Positions 32,140 to 44,145 of a DNA stretch of 64,000 nucleotides are shown here, one piece after another. The DNA comes from Nepenthes gracilis (Eukaryota > Streptophyta > Magnoliopsida > Caryophyllales > Nepenthaceae): positions 29,184,068 to 29,248,067 of the forward strand of contig BSYO01000002.1 of the NCBI GenBank assembly GCA_033239525.1, read 5' to 3'. Each line of letters opens with the position of its first letter. Position 1 is the stretch's first letter. The position numbers and the translations under genes are program-made. The notes beneath the pieces are model-generated. The model was not told where the DNA came from and ran no database searches. It saw nothing but the letters and a program-made list of their open reading frames with translations.

Positions 32140-35100
32140 CTAGCTTCCTTCAGCTACACTGATCACTTCCGTTGGATGAACATCCTGCAAAAAAAACAAA
32201 CAGAATTTTACTATAAATAACAATCTGAGTGATCAGAAGAGAAAGTAAGTAAAACCTCAATATCTGTATTTGAATCCTAGAAATTTTGATGGAAAGAGGA
32301 AGCTAGAATGAAAGTCTAAACTACAAGAACAATAAGGTAGGAAACTTATTCAACACCAACATTTATATGTGGTTAGAAATATAGAAGCCTTTGTTACATA
32401 TTCTAAAACTTCACCAGGTTAACAACAATCCACAAGGTATAGGAGAAACTAGTATACCATGTTTTCTTTGTCTTCATCAACTGTTTCCACATTCCAATGC
32501 TCACCTGAGACTATAAGAGTAGAGATTAATTAAATTAGAGAACCTGTGACTCTAATTCAAAGGGAAGTAAGTCTATGCTGGGCCGAACAATGATACAACA
32601 ATTACCTTCAGAAGTGGTTGATTCCATTTCTTGCTTCATTACCTTAACCTGTCCGTTGTTTGTTTCTTTCTTGCTTAGCTTGTGAGCCTTCTTCTGTAAG
32701 TTATGGCCTCCACTTTCAATTGCCGATTTTGGGCTCACAGAAATTTTTGTGACCGATGCTCGGATCCTAGTTGCAGGAACGTGGCTCTGAATATTCTTCT
32801 TCTTAGATGACTCTTTAACAGTGGAAGTGTGAGAAGAAACTATGTTTAGAGACTTTGATTTGAGATCCCTAGTTCTTGCTGTGGAATTGGAGCTGTGAAC
32901 AACCTCATCAAATGGAGTTCCGTCTTCAGCCGCTTGAGAGTAGGTCTCAGAGACCTTCAAATGCTCCAAGGTTTCTGAAATATCATACATTTCAAACAAA
33001 GCTTGCAACATGTCTCTGAGTTCGTCAAGGTTGTGCCTACGTGCATAGGACTTCAGTTCATCCCGCAGCAGATGAAGTGGCTGAGTTTTCGTATCAAGAA
33101 AGGATGAGATATCAAACATTTAAGCCCAACAAATACACAGTAATTGAAAAATCAATAATTCTTTACCCAGAAAAAAGATATTTTAGATTCACAAACAACA
33201 ATGAAATTCACAAAATGCATAACCATTTAGTTGAGCATATGCAATTTCCTTTTAACGTTTCTTGCTGCAAGCATAGACCCAAAACTAAAGTGCATTTTTC
33301 TCTTTTTACTATGAAACATATTCTTCGCCTTTTGACTGCTTTGCGGTATGATTTGCAGCTGTGGACAAGATCTCTTGCATCACAGAAATATAATTCAAAA
33401 GGAGGGACGAAAAAGCTGTCAGCTATTGTCAACAATATAATTTAATGTGACTCAGTGTGCCCTTCTTCAAAAGATGAGAGAGGTTAAGGGATCTTGGGGC
33501 TCCACTCCCAGGTTCAACCACATGTATCTTTTTTTCAGCGGTTGAATCTCAAAGTTGAGCAGCATCTTTGGTTTACTTTATTGCACTGCTAATTGCTTGG
33601 ATATCATACACAATGCTGAAACCAAAGCATAATCGGTAGCCCATATGAAGACTTCATAGAGGGAGAAGATTGCATTGTACTTCTGAAATGAGAAGGTCAG
33701 GCATGCTACAGCAACCCTCAGCACAATATAATGAAACTGGAAAAATGGAATCCAGGGGAATAAAAGTCAGTTATCTAACAGAAGACAAATCTAAGAAAAA
33801 CTCAACTTACCGTACATCCAGCCTCGATAGCAAGCTTGAAGAATCCAAGTGAAATTGAATGCTTAGCAGCGCATTCCGAGAGTTTAATTTGTGAAAGCCA
33901 ATGTGAAGCTGACGAAAGAAGGTTGTACCTCCGACGAATACATGATTTAGAAACATCAGAAAGTGGGGTATCACCTTTTCCCTCACTATTAGTGGACCTT
34001 CTCACCCTAGCCTCAGAAATTGGAGTTATGCTGCTAGTGAGCTTCTGATGAGGACTTATAGCTGACTTCACAGGGATAGAGAGCCTTCTTGGTGGCTTGG
34101 CAGATGATTTGTCCTTCCCAGAAAGATCTAGAACATTGACACTTTTACTCACATTGGCAGCAGATCTTACCCTGAAAAATGACCCCCAATTGTAGTGAAC
34201 GAATATTTTATATGGTACAATCTAGGAACAAATCTCTGTTATGCTATGCTGGTAACAATGGGCACAAGGGTGACAAATATTTTTCCTCGCAGTTCCTTTC
34301 AACAGAGAACTAACAATGTGATGGTGTTTTAGAAGAATCAGATTCATCCCCAGCTCCCACCTAAAGCTCATGGAACAAACAGAATGTACTACAATGCCAT
34401 GCAGGTCTCTTGAATTGAAAAATCTAAACTAAAACTCTATGCGTCAATTGTAATGAAAAAAAAGAATATGCATCAATCTATGCACTCTATTATTAATATT
34501 TCCAAGCTAATTTATTTAATCAACTACAACACTTGTATAAAATTATAGATATTTACATCATGAGAATTTAATAATCTTATAGAAATTACATTTTTTAATC
34601 TTTTTAAGTCATTTAACACTGTGTATCAAAGGGAAAATTATTTTTGAATAGAACCATGCCCTTGTTAAAGAATTTCCTGCTAGAATTCCATTAAAGTGAC
34701 ACTTCATATTCTCAAACATTATAATGTTAAATTCTATTAAATTCAAGATATTAGTGCATTGTCTAATTCAATTTCTGATGGAAGTGATACACCATAATGG
34801 GAGAAATATAAAAGGTTGGATGATGAAAATCAAAGGATCACTTGCTTAGCCTATGTAGCTAAATCATATGTATTCATTTGCATAGCCACGATAAATGGTT
34901 AGAAATAAGTTAGAAGATTTCTATTAATTCACTAACTTATTTTCAATTTTAATCTCAGAAAGTTTGAACAAACATGGATAGATATATGTTCCACTGGCAT
35001 GATCCTCAATCAATTTCAATTTTATTGGCATGTTGTATTATAATATGTTTAATTAATTTTTCATTGTGTATAATATGCACATATTTTATTATGTTCATAA

Positions 35101-36279
35101 TATATTTCTAATATTTCGTGACTCCTTTCATTTCTTACGGAAGAATTGAAACAACTGGCTCACATTGCATGTTCCAACGAATACTTTTGATCAATGAATA
35201 CCAATACAAACGATCAGGAGCTAGTTAAATTGCGAGATGCTGGTATCTATTTAAATACTTAATTACATACAGAGTTCTCCTTGTGCTGGACCATCTTTAA
35301 TACATATTGATAATTCAAAAACAATTGCTAGAAAGCAACTTGGTAACGGTAATAGCACTGTTATAGCTAAGAAGACACAGTAACATATTATCGGAACTCA
35401 ATAAGAAAAACGATGAAATAGCAAGGAAATAACTCAGCATTCAGTGAAAGACAAATGGAGGAACTCCATTATAAATCATAAATACAATATGGTTAATAAG
35501 CTATATTATCTTACTCTTGGCCTAAACAAAAATAGCATAAACAACTCACGTAGTTTATCCATACACGTAAGAAGGCATATTCAGAGAAATCAAAGTACTG
35601 ATCTGATATATACACAGACAATCAAGTTCACAGAAGCACTCTGCTTCAACTAATGCATGCCATTCATCTAGTGAAGATTTAATGACAGTTTTTTGCCAAT
35701 TCTGAAGTAAATAGTCTAACAAAATAAAAACAAATAGAAGAAGATAATCATGATCTGTACCCGCTGTCCAGTTTCTACCAAATGGGATATAATTAAACCC
35801 AGCCATCAACCTGACCCTAAAACTTAATTCTCTCCCAAAAGAAAACGGAACCGTCGCAGAGTGGAAATCACCGAGACTTAGGGACTTCAAAATCCGTTTT
35901 GTACTCATTTATATGAAAATTCAGAAACTAAAATAAAAAAACTTCGACAACGAAAGCAACTCAGCAAGGGGGGAGAGAGAGAGAGAGAGAGAGACCTCTT
36001 GGGCAGAGAGGAGGAAATAGCAGCATCGGAAGAACGATCCTGCTTCAATTTAGAATCTGATCGAAGCGGATACCTTAGCTTTGATTTCCCTATGATTGCT
36101 TCAGAATTCAACCATAACGACCATGAATAATCAAAATCAAAACAAAAAAAATGCCCCAGATATGGAAATAGAAACATCAGAATCCAGAAAAAAAAAACAC
36201 ACACACGCACACGCACAACTGAGGGGTATATACCTGGTACATTGGCAGATGATTGTGAACTCTTCGCAACATCTTCCAT
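32140..36279 (-). CDS. Six-exon conserved plant protein of unknown function
   Basis: Coding exons on the minus strand: 36279-36234, 36098-35996, 34171-33811, 33080-32606, 32504-32458 and 32184-32140. All junctions are GT-AG, the phases agree, and the total is 1077 nt, giving 358 residues. The start is MEDVAKSSQSSANVP; the frame upstream has no ATG. The N-terminal half is basic and Ser-rich (KSKLRYPLRSDSKLK, RRLSIPVKSAISPHQK), consistent with a nuclear or cytoskeletal protein. The best-structured part spans exons 3-4: SHWLSQIKLSECAAKHSISL, then FFKLAIEAGC, LHLLRDELKSYARRHNLDEL and MLQALFEMYDI. I have seen this helical region in other plant proteins without a proven role. The C-terminus is acidic (DEDKENMDVHPTE). 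Intron 2 is 1.8 kb. Confidence 0.85.
35971..35994. repeat. (GA)n/(CT)n microsatellite at a 5' splice site
   Basis: On the gene strand, exon 2 of the six-exon gene ends CCCAAGAG and the intron begins GTCTCTCTCTC, so the donor runs directly into about 11 CT units. The donor lacks the usual GTAAG/GTATG context. Confidence 0.85.
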
Positions 36280-39200
36280 TTTGGCCGAATTCTCTTCCAA
36301 AGAAGGTAACGTTTTCGTCTGAAATTTTACGTTCGGAAGCGAGGCAGGCAGCAAAATTAATACTCGACTGGGCGGGAAAAATCAGACCTATTCTTCCGAA
36401 ATCTCAAAAGCATCCTCCACTTTTTTATTTTTTGCACAGCTGCCCCCCATCTTTACCTTTTTATACGCTAGGCGTCCTTACACGTGTCGGAATCTCAATG
36501 GACCCAGCGTCAACGGCAGCAGATCAGATGGCTTGAAGTTGGAACGGTGATGGAAGTGGGACCTGCTGTATCAAAAGGTACGACGCTCCGCCGTTTCGAA
36601 TTTCAAATTTCGAATCATTGGCGAAACCACTAGGCGTTAATACCCTTTTGACATTTTATTTAATTTCACATTATTTAATTTTCAAATTTGTTTCATTTTC
36701 TTATTTTTTAATTAATCACATTAAAATGCATTATGTAGCAATTAAAAAATAATCAAACATGTTGCACATAATCGACATTTTTTAAACATTTTGCTATAAT
36801 TTTAAAATTTTTGGTGATATTTTTTTAATAATTAAATAATTATAAAAAAATAACTGTCCTAACTTATTGTTTAAATTATTTCATTAACTCTTCGGGATTG
36901 ACAACTTAAGCATTATAGCTAAGTCTATAATTAAGCATTAATTTATTATGTATCTCACTTCATACAATAAATAATCTTTATTAATTAAATTGTTCACCTA
37001 AAATTTTGTCTAAATCCACAAATTAAGGGATTTGACTTTTTTTATTGCCAATAAAAGATAATACTATCTCATTTCACTGTATAATTAACTATTAGAACTT
37101 AATACAATTATTTTTATGATGTATGACTGAGTTGATTAGTTATTGAAAAAATAAACTTAAAATCAATTATGACTTAGGGTATCATACATGGAAACAGTGA
37201 AGTCAAGGGGCACTGCAACGCCTATTTCATTGTAGCGTGAATGACTTTTCTACGGCAATTATGAAATCTAATCTAATGGTTGTCATTTTTTTATTAAATA
37301 ATAATGTATTATTTTATTTAAAAATAGTTTAAAAAAACTAACTATTGGATTAGATTTAACGGCGACCGTATAAATCACAGTGTCCTTATTTTAGGAAAGA
37401 GTGGGACAACAATTGATGAATACAATGCTCGGTATAAATAATACACATTTCATACAATTTTTAAGTAAATGTTTATTATTTTTTATTTCAAGTAATTTTT
37501 TAAATTTCTATAATAAAAAATAATAGGGTTGAGTTGAGGAAACAATAAAAGCTGAATATGGAATTTCAATTCCAATTTTACTTTTTGTGGAAATACTAAG
37601 AAGAAATAATTGATGAATATAATAATACATATAGAATTTGTGATGAAGATACTCAAACTGTTTGACTGATAAGATTTTGTCCAATTTAAAATATTATGGC
37701 TGACTATCGAATATTATATTAACTTTTATTTCTGGTATATTTTTATTTATTTTTATTCTTTTTTTATTCAGGGTGACTGTTTTTAAGTGATTTGTGATTT
37801 TATATTATTTAAATGTTATCTCTGATCTTATAAAGGTATTTTAGTTATACAAATACCTTTAAATTTTATTTGTAACATATACTTACCACTCTCAATACTA
37901 CTTCATTCTTTAAACCATATGTGGGATATGGTTTTTATTAAGACCTGAGAAACCAAATTATTAGTAATAATATTATATAAGATTTTTAAAATGGCCTCCT
38001 AACAAGTTATTTTCTATATTCTAATTAGTTTGAAAAATAATGGAACAAAGGGTTCAGTTTAATCTAAGGGGGAGTTTCGAGCTATTTTTGGTTTAATGAT
38101 TTATTCTTCTTGCCAAATTTGCGAAATATTTACGATTACATCAATTTATTTTTCAATAAAATAAATTGATTAAAAAATCTATGCCGATGAAGATAGCCTA
38201 ACCATCAAGATAGTAGTGGGTTGATCTTTATTTTTTCGGTATGCAAAATTTACTATTATTAATTAATTTGTGCTATATTTTATTATTTTGTTTGATATAT
38301 TGGATGAATACTGATGGATTTGATAAAATCATATTATAATTTAGATTCGTATGGATTGAGTAAACCATAAAGTATTCGTAGGTAACAATGCCTAACAGAT
38401 AAGGCCTCGTAGAGGCCAAAAGGGCCAAAATTCACTAGGCCCTTGAGTGAGCCACAAAATCAAGCATCGAATTCAATACCAAGCGTCATGTCCTAAATCC
38501 CAATAATAATACTAAATTAACATTAATTAACCAATTAACCATAGATAGTATACGGATGTGAAATCCACGTTAATATCATGACCAACTACACATAGATACA
38601 TACCATTATACATATAATTCAAATAAACCGCCACGTCACTAGTGGTTTTAATACCGATCCAATCAATACGATATCAGACCTTAAGTAAGAAAATAATGCC
38701 CATACAATACAATATTTTGACAAATAATAATCTGTAAAAGTAATAAATATCCATAAATTCGATCAAGCAAAAACCAAAATATCGACGATATCAATCCAAC
38801 ATTAATCAATGGACAAACGATACCCAAATTAGATTATAATATTACAACAATCTTTACATTGAATTGTAACCCATTGTTCGGATTCAAAAATATTGACTAA
38901 TTATATCATCCAATAAATTATAAAGCTGTCCAAAGTTATCCAAATTAATAATATAATTTAAACAATTAAAATATTAATAAATATCATCCAAAATTGTCTA
39001 ATCAAATAAAATATAATATTAAACTCATTGACTATTATGCGGACATTTCATCCACCTATAATCTGCTATCCGGCATCTAATATATATTTTTTCAACATTC
39101 TAAAGCTATCTGAAAATCAGGATATAGACAACTACTATCTGAAAACATGATACAATATATTAAATATTGTCCAAATTGAAATTAAAGATAAAACTATAAC

Positions 39201-39875
39201 ATTAATTATATTAATTATTGTTCAAAACTATTAAACAGTATTGAACACCAATAAAGATTAAACTACGTTCTTCATATCAACTTAATTCCTCAATCATATT
39301 CACATAATAAAGACTCGTGTATATCATCTGAAGGGGTTAGCAAAAATAATATGAAATGAGCCAAAAGCTTTATAAGGCACTATATAACGATAATTGTATA
39401 CATATCTTTGCATAAAAAACATAACAGAATGATCATTCCATTGGGATTAAACGGTATGTCATGAAATTTCAAAACAATGCACATTCAGTTTTAATGCAGA
39501 TTTTTTAGTTCATTATTTTCATATTTCTTCTTAATCTTAGCCATAATGATATATTTAATTCTTATTTTTCTTTAAGAACCAACGCTAATAGACCTTATTG
39601 GTAGAAAGAGTGAATAATCAAAACCCGAGTTTTATATGTTTTCACACAATAAGAGGTTATACATTCTTATTCAAAACCCGAATGTGAACCATTTACATAT
39701 AACCCTATAGATGAGGTCAGACGCTACTTCTTAACCCAACGATTACATAAGATCGGATATTGATATACCACTTTAACATATTAAGAATGTCATAATATAT
39801 TATCTCCTAAATCATAACATTGGTCCAATTTTTATACCTGTAAGAACTCTATACCTTTTATTGGTTCTTCTTTAA
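36280..39875. other. Promoter of the six-exon gene and AT-rich intergenic DNA
   Basis: 36280-36600 is the G+C-richer upstream region of the six-exon gene, with pyrimidine-rich stretches. Beyond about 36650 the sequence is AT-rich with no gene. A short inverted-repeat element candidate lies at 37208-37385. The 38400-39800 part has slightly more balanced composition and may be old repeat DNA. Confidence 0.5.
37208..37385. mobile_element. MITE-like candidate
   Basis: The ends are inverted (GGGCACTG on the left, CAGTGTCC on the right, 7 of 8 pairing). Inside, TACGGCAATTATGAAATCTA on the left pairs loosely with the complement of the segment near 37337-37370. The length is about 178 bp. I found no target duplication, so this is only a candidate. 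Confidence 0.35.
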
Positions 39876-39956
39876 TGGGTACGCCCATAGTGGGCTGGCC
39901 CGAGCCCAAGAAAGAGAAACGGGCCAGATCTATAAGGGCCCAAATGCCTGCTTGGA

Positions 39957-39979
39957 CGGTCAACGTCAGACGTTGACCG
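39957..39979. promoter_or_regulatory. Perfect W-box palindrome in U3
   Basis: Arms CGGTCAACGT and ACGTTGACCG around CAG form a perfect 10-bp inverted repeat. Each arm contains a W-box core (TTGAC/GTCAA), the binding word of WRKY factors. It lies about 80 bp from the LTR start, in U3. Function is inferred. Confidence 0.6.
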
Positions 39980-40862
39980 GATGAAAGGTCAAGTTGGGCG
40001 GCCAACAGGCTCCCAAAGACGATCAATATTTCTGTTAACCTGAAGGGTCACAGTAAGCCGGCCTAAGAGTAAACCTCATGTGAGTCAGGCCCAGTTGGGC
40101 CCACACCTCCGTACACGATCAGTAACGGCTCTCTTCCCTAATTTTGTGCCTTCTTAGAATGCAATATCCACTGTAACGGGTGCCAACAGATTTGGCACAC
40201 GTCCAATGAGAAAAGTGCCAAATTTTCTCTTTCTGTCCACAGTAAACCTTAACGGTAACAAGGCACAGAAGAAAGGCAAGTAATCCCTGGAGTCATTACC
40301 ACAATTAAATCTCCATGCCAAGAAAGGAAACAATCCTAACACGATACAGGAATTAAGCCTTTTTACCCAATGAAGACCACTCAGCGTCTCATCTATAAAA
40401 GCCCATGGAGTCTTCGCTCTAAGGCACATTCACTCATCAGATTACAGACGCTACCTTCTCTGAAAATGCTATTGCAAGCTCATGCAACCCTCTGATAATT
40501 CTGAAAAGCTTCTACGCTTTCAAAGCACCAACCCTCTCTCATGCATTACGCTCTTAGCGAACACAGTGCAGAGAGACAACACCCCTCATGAGCCACAGAT
40601 AGCTTCTCACATTGAGAGTTAAACCCCCACCTCAAACACTCTTCACCCTCTCACTGCTTTCATTTCCCCTTACATTCTTAAAAATTCGAAGGTTGATTAC
40701 TGATTTGAGCGTCGGAATATTTTTAATGGGATAACCTCCCGCCGACACCTGAACTCTCATTTATTGTAGTGGTGCGCAGGATCCAGATTCGGTGAATGGA
40801 GCTAGATTCAGATGACCAAGTTGACCTGACTCTATTCAAAACTTCGATCCATGAACGCATCA

Positions 40863-40882
40863 TTGGCACCGTCTGTGAGAAC
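40863..40882 (+). other. Primer binding site of element 2
   Basis: TTGGCACCGTCTGTGAGAA directly follows the LTR end, at the same place and with the same core as in element 1. Confidence 0.65.
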
Positions 40883-40948
40883 CATTTACAAAAGCCAACC
40901 ACCTTTTTTCAGATAACCTTCTCGATTTCACCTTTTAAGCCAACTAGA

Positions 40949-42196
40949 ATGGAGAATACAAGAGCACAAGCTAGCGAACTCACTAGAGATATGGTCTCTC
41001 CCGACCAGGACCACGCTGTTGGTGCCATGGTTAATGAGACGGTCAACGGGGTGCCCACATCATTCTTTCAAAATTTGGTGGAGTACATGCAGAAAACACA
41101 CAAGATACTCTAAATGTTCTACTCCCGCTAGAAGCACTCTCAATAGAGAGCTCCGCCAGCGGCAGTCCCTGCACCGGCCTTCAGAAGAGGAGGCCAGAGG
41201 AAGAAGAAATCGACCGAAAAATCTAGAAGGCCGACCAACATTCAGTCACTGAAGTCCTCACACGCCCAAAATCGGCCAATGATTGAAGAGCGTTCGGGCA
41301 ACATGACTCTAGAAGAAAGTTTGAAATGAAGGAACCACTGATACTCTCGAGTAGAGACCAAGACCCAGGAGGGAGTCTCCTGGGTCATCAGATCTACTAG
41401 TGGCAATAGCCGGCCAGCTACTGGCCACACTAGGGAAAGAACGGAGTTGATGATTTATCTCAACTCCAAAAGATCAGCCAACGCTACTTAAACTGATTCA
41501 AGATTGGAGAAGATTTGGAACCACGTATTTAAAGATGACGAGCATGCTATTAATCTAGACTGATCTCCTTTCACCATTGAAATCTTAAATCGTCCAATGC
41601 CGGTAAAATTTAAGATGCCACCCCTTGATTCATACGATGAGGGCGTTGATCCGGTGGATCACCTCAATCATTTTCGCACTCATTTGAGTCTGTAAGGGTT
41701 AGAGGATGCAGCAATGTGCTGCTACTTTCCCACTTACCCTGAAACGGGATGCTCGAATATGATTCCATCACCTTCCCTCAAACTTGATCAAGAGTTTTAG
41801 GGAGCTGACTGACCTTTTCTCGGCACAATATGCCTCCAGTCGTCGAGAAGAAAAGTAGTCATGGCACCTCTCCCACATCAACTAGAAGTAATGAGAGAAT
41901 CCGTAGAAGTTTTTGGATCGTTTCGTGCCGGAGACCAGACGGATCTCTAGGCTCATGGAGGAGGTTAAGTTAGGCAATTTCATCTTTGCACTGACATAGG
42001 GGGACTCCTTTGGACACTTGGCGCATAAGAATCCGCAAACCTCTTGAGAGGTGAAATCCATCACTTGGGCCTACGCGGCAGCAAAAGAGGCCAACGAGCC
42101 TAAGCGTCTCGAGTGGACGGAACAACCTCGCTGATTCTCGAGAGAAGAAAAGAGGATGTTCAACGGCAGCGATCACTCCTGTAGAAAGCACATAGA
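40949..42196 (+). pseudogene. gag remnant of element 2
   Basis: ATG 40949 starts MENTRAQASELTRD and stops after about 55 codons. Homology to the element 1 gag continues in other frames: a DPVDHLNH-type core near 41650-41675, and the block before the knuckle region near 42050-42190. Stops and frameshifts are many. It ends at the truncation point. Confidence 0.8.
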
Positions 42197-42289
42197 TCCT
42201 TGAATTATATAAATACACATACTGTTACCATATATATATGTATGTATATTTATTTATCTTCAATCCAAAAATATATTTATATTTATATC

Positions 42290-42725
42290 AACATAAACAC
42301 ACTCTACCACACGCACACACGCTCACCACACACTATGCACACTTGCACTTAGCTGCATACACACACAGCATACCGTGTATCTATACACATGTATATACAC
42401 ACACATATACACACGTATACACTCACACGTAGCACACAACCTTCCACACACCAACGCACACACACGGCAGCACACACACCCAACTACACACTCACAACAG
42501 CACTTGTTGCTTCTCCATACCACACACACACAACAACCCTGTTGTTTCTCCACTCCCACATACACCGACAGCACTCACGTGCTCACACCCAATTGTTTAC
42601 ACCCACGCCATCACACCTTCCCACTGCTACACACACGCACAGCAATACTCAGAGAACACACCCACCCGCACAAAGCACAAACAGAGCATACCCACACAAA
42701 CATAACACTGTTCGAATCACCTGAC
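42290..42725 (+). repeat. CA-rich degenerate microsatellite
   Basis: About 430 bp is dominated by cacaca, cacacg and acaca words with interruptions. Long open frames here read as His/Thr-rich and are artefacts of composition. Confidence 0.85.
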
Positions 42726-43249
42726 CTCACGCTACCAATATAATCACACTACAAAATAATATATATTGCCACATGCCCCATTTCCATGCCCGTTTTGTAA
42801 AATAGAACAATACACTTCGTTTAGTTCGATTTTCATCCAGGTGAAGAAACTCTCAACTTTCACTTTCAATTATGAAATTAAAGAAAAATTATAACCTAAT
42901 TTCACAATTTATCAAACCCCAATTTTAGCGATAACCCTTAATATTTCCGGTTCCCAGTGCCACATGAACCGTGGCTCTGTTTCATCCAATTTCAACATTA
43001 TCGTGAAAATTGAGGGAGAAAAGAAGTAGATTTGTAATGAATCAACGTTAATTAGCGAAGCAAGAAGAGAAATAACACAAAGAGAAAAATCACTTGCGAA
43101 TTGAGGAGAAATGACAGTAGAGGGGTTCACTTGCTTGATCACTGCAAACCCAACTAGGGTTGTTAGCGGCTTTGGCTTTGGCACCAACTACAACGGGGGC
43201 CTTGAGCGATCCACGGTGAAGGTCGACAATCGATAATGCTTGGTTTCAA

Positions 43250-43562
43250 CCGGCTCCCTTTCTTTTTTTTCCCTTTTTGCTTCACCTCTCTCTTTAAATA
43301 ATGAAGGGTTAACGTATTCTAGAGTCACACTGATTTTTCAGTTGGACGTCGATTACTTTCCTTCATCCTTGCAACAAGGTTTTGCTTCCCCTTTTTCCTC
43401 CTTTCTTTTTTTTCCCTTTTTGCTTCCTCGTTTTCTTAATTCTTTAAATGATGAATTTTAATAATATATTTTTTCTAAGAATAATATCTATTATTATTTT
43501 TTCTATTTATTATTATTGTTATGGTTGGACGTCGATTACTTTCCTTCATCCTTGCAACAAAG
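43250..43562 (+). repeat. Large imperfect direct duplication
   Basis: Two copies run from a ccctttttgcttc block (about 43270 and about 43413) to the shared phrase gttggacgtcgattactttc, which starts near 43341 and near 43524 and continues cttcatccttgcaacaa. The second copy has extra AT-rich sequence in the middle. Confidence 0.75.
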
Positions 43563-44028
43563 CAACATAAAAGTGAGTGAGGTGGGCCCGTTTCCCCCTT
43601 TTTCTCCTCTCTTCCTCCTTCATCTTTTCTTTCTTTCCTCTTTTTTCCTCTTTCATTTCCTTCTTCTTCGTTCTTCGTTTTCCTAATTACTATTATTATT
43701 ATTATTATATTTTAATATATATATTTTTATAATAATTTATTATTAATTATTTAATATCTATTATTATTTTATTTTATTTATTATTATTATATTCATAATT
43801 TTTATATTATAATACTTATTATAATTATTATCTATTCTAATTATTATTAATATTTATTAGTATATATTTGACTCCCATTTATTATTATCATAATAATTTA
43901 TCATTTATTATTAATTATTTTATACTCATTATTATTTATAATATTTATTAATATCAATATTTTAAATTATGTATTACTATATTAATTCTATTACTATATA
44001 ACCAAAGTTGAATTATCGGGGTGTTACA

Positions 44029-44145
44029 CACCTGACCTCTCATTTGTTGTAGTGGTGTGTAAGATTTAGACTCGGTAAATGGAGTCGAATTTAGACGATC
44101 AAATTGACCCAAATCTATTCGAAATTTGGATCTAAGGACACATCA
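44029..44145 (+). repeat. LTR fragment (right end) of the element 1 family
   Basis: cacctgacctctcatttgttgtagtggtg through to ACACATCA matches the last ~115 bp of the LTRs at 998, 8938 and 40862. It may be what is left of the 3' LTR of element 2 after deletion and insertion. Confidence 0.8.

Larger units (their letters stand above)
39876..42196 (+). mobile_element. Second element of the same family: LTR plus gag, truncated
   Basis: The 5' LTR spans 39876-40862 (987 bp), starting TGGGTACGCCCATAG and ending ACGCATCA. Next come a primer site and gag. The homology to element 1 stops abruptly at about 42196, inside the gag region matching 2330 of element 1. The TATA-like box is CTATAAAAG near 40394. 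Protease, RT and integrase are absent. It is non-functional. Confidence 0.85.
42197..44028 (-). mobile_element. Probable minus-strand LTR-type insertion with CA-rich part
   Basis: Read on the minus strand it begins TGTAACACCCCGATAATTC at 44028, a start shared by many plant LTRs, and runs through AT-rich and then purine-rich sequence. The other end is not resolved; TGTTACC at about 42218 is one possible terminus, but the flanks do not give a target duplication. The block includes a CA-rich tract and an internal duplication. No protein domain is visible, so a solo LTR or a non-autonomous element is most likely. Confidence 0.45.

Noticed and set aside
36280..36354. Upstream extension of the six-exon gene
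   Set aside because: The open frame upstream of 36279 begins with TTG and contains no ATG, so 36279 is the first possible start.
42238..42743. Open frames of 60-120 codons rich in His and Thr on both strands
   Set aside because: They are read through a CA-rich microsatellite; composition alone keeps the frame open, and no family is recognisable.
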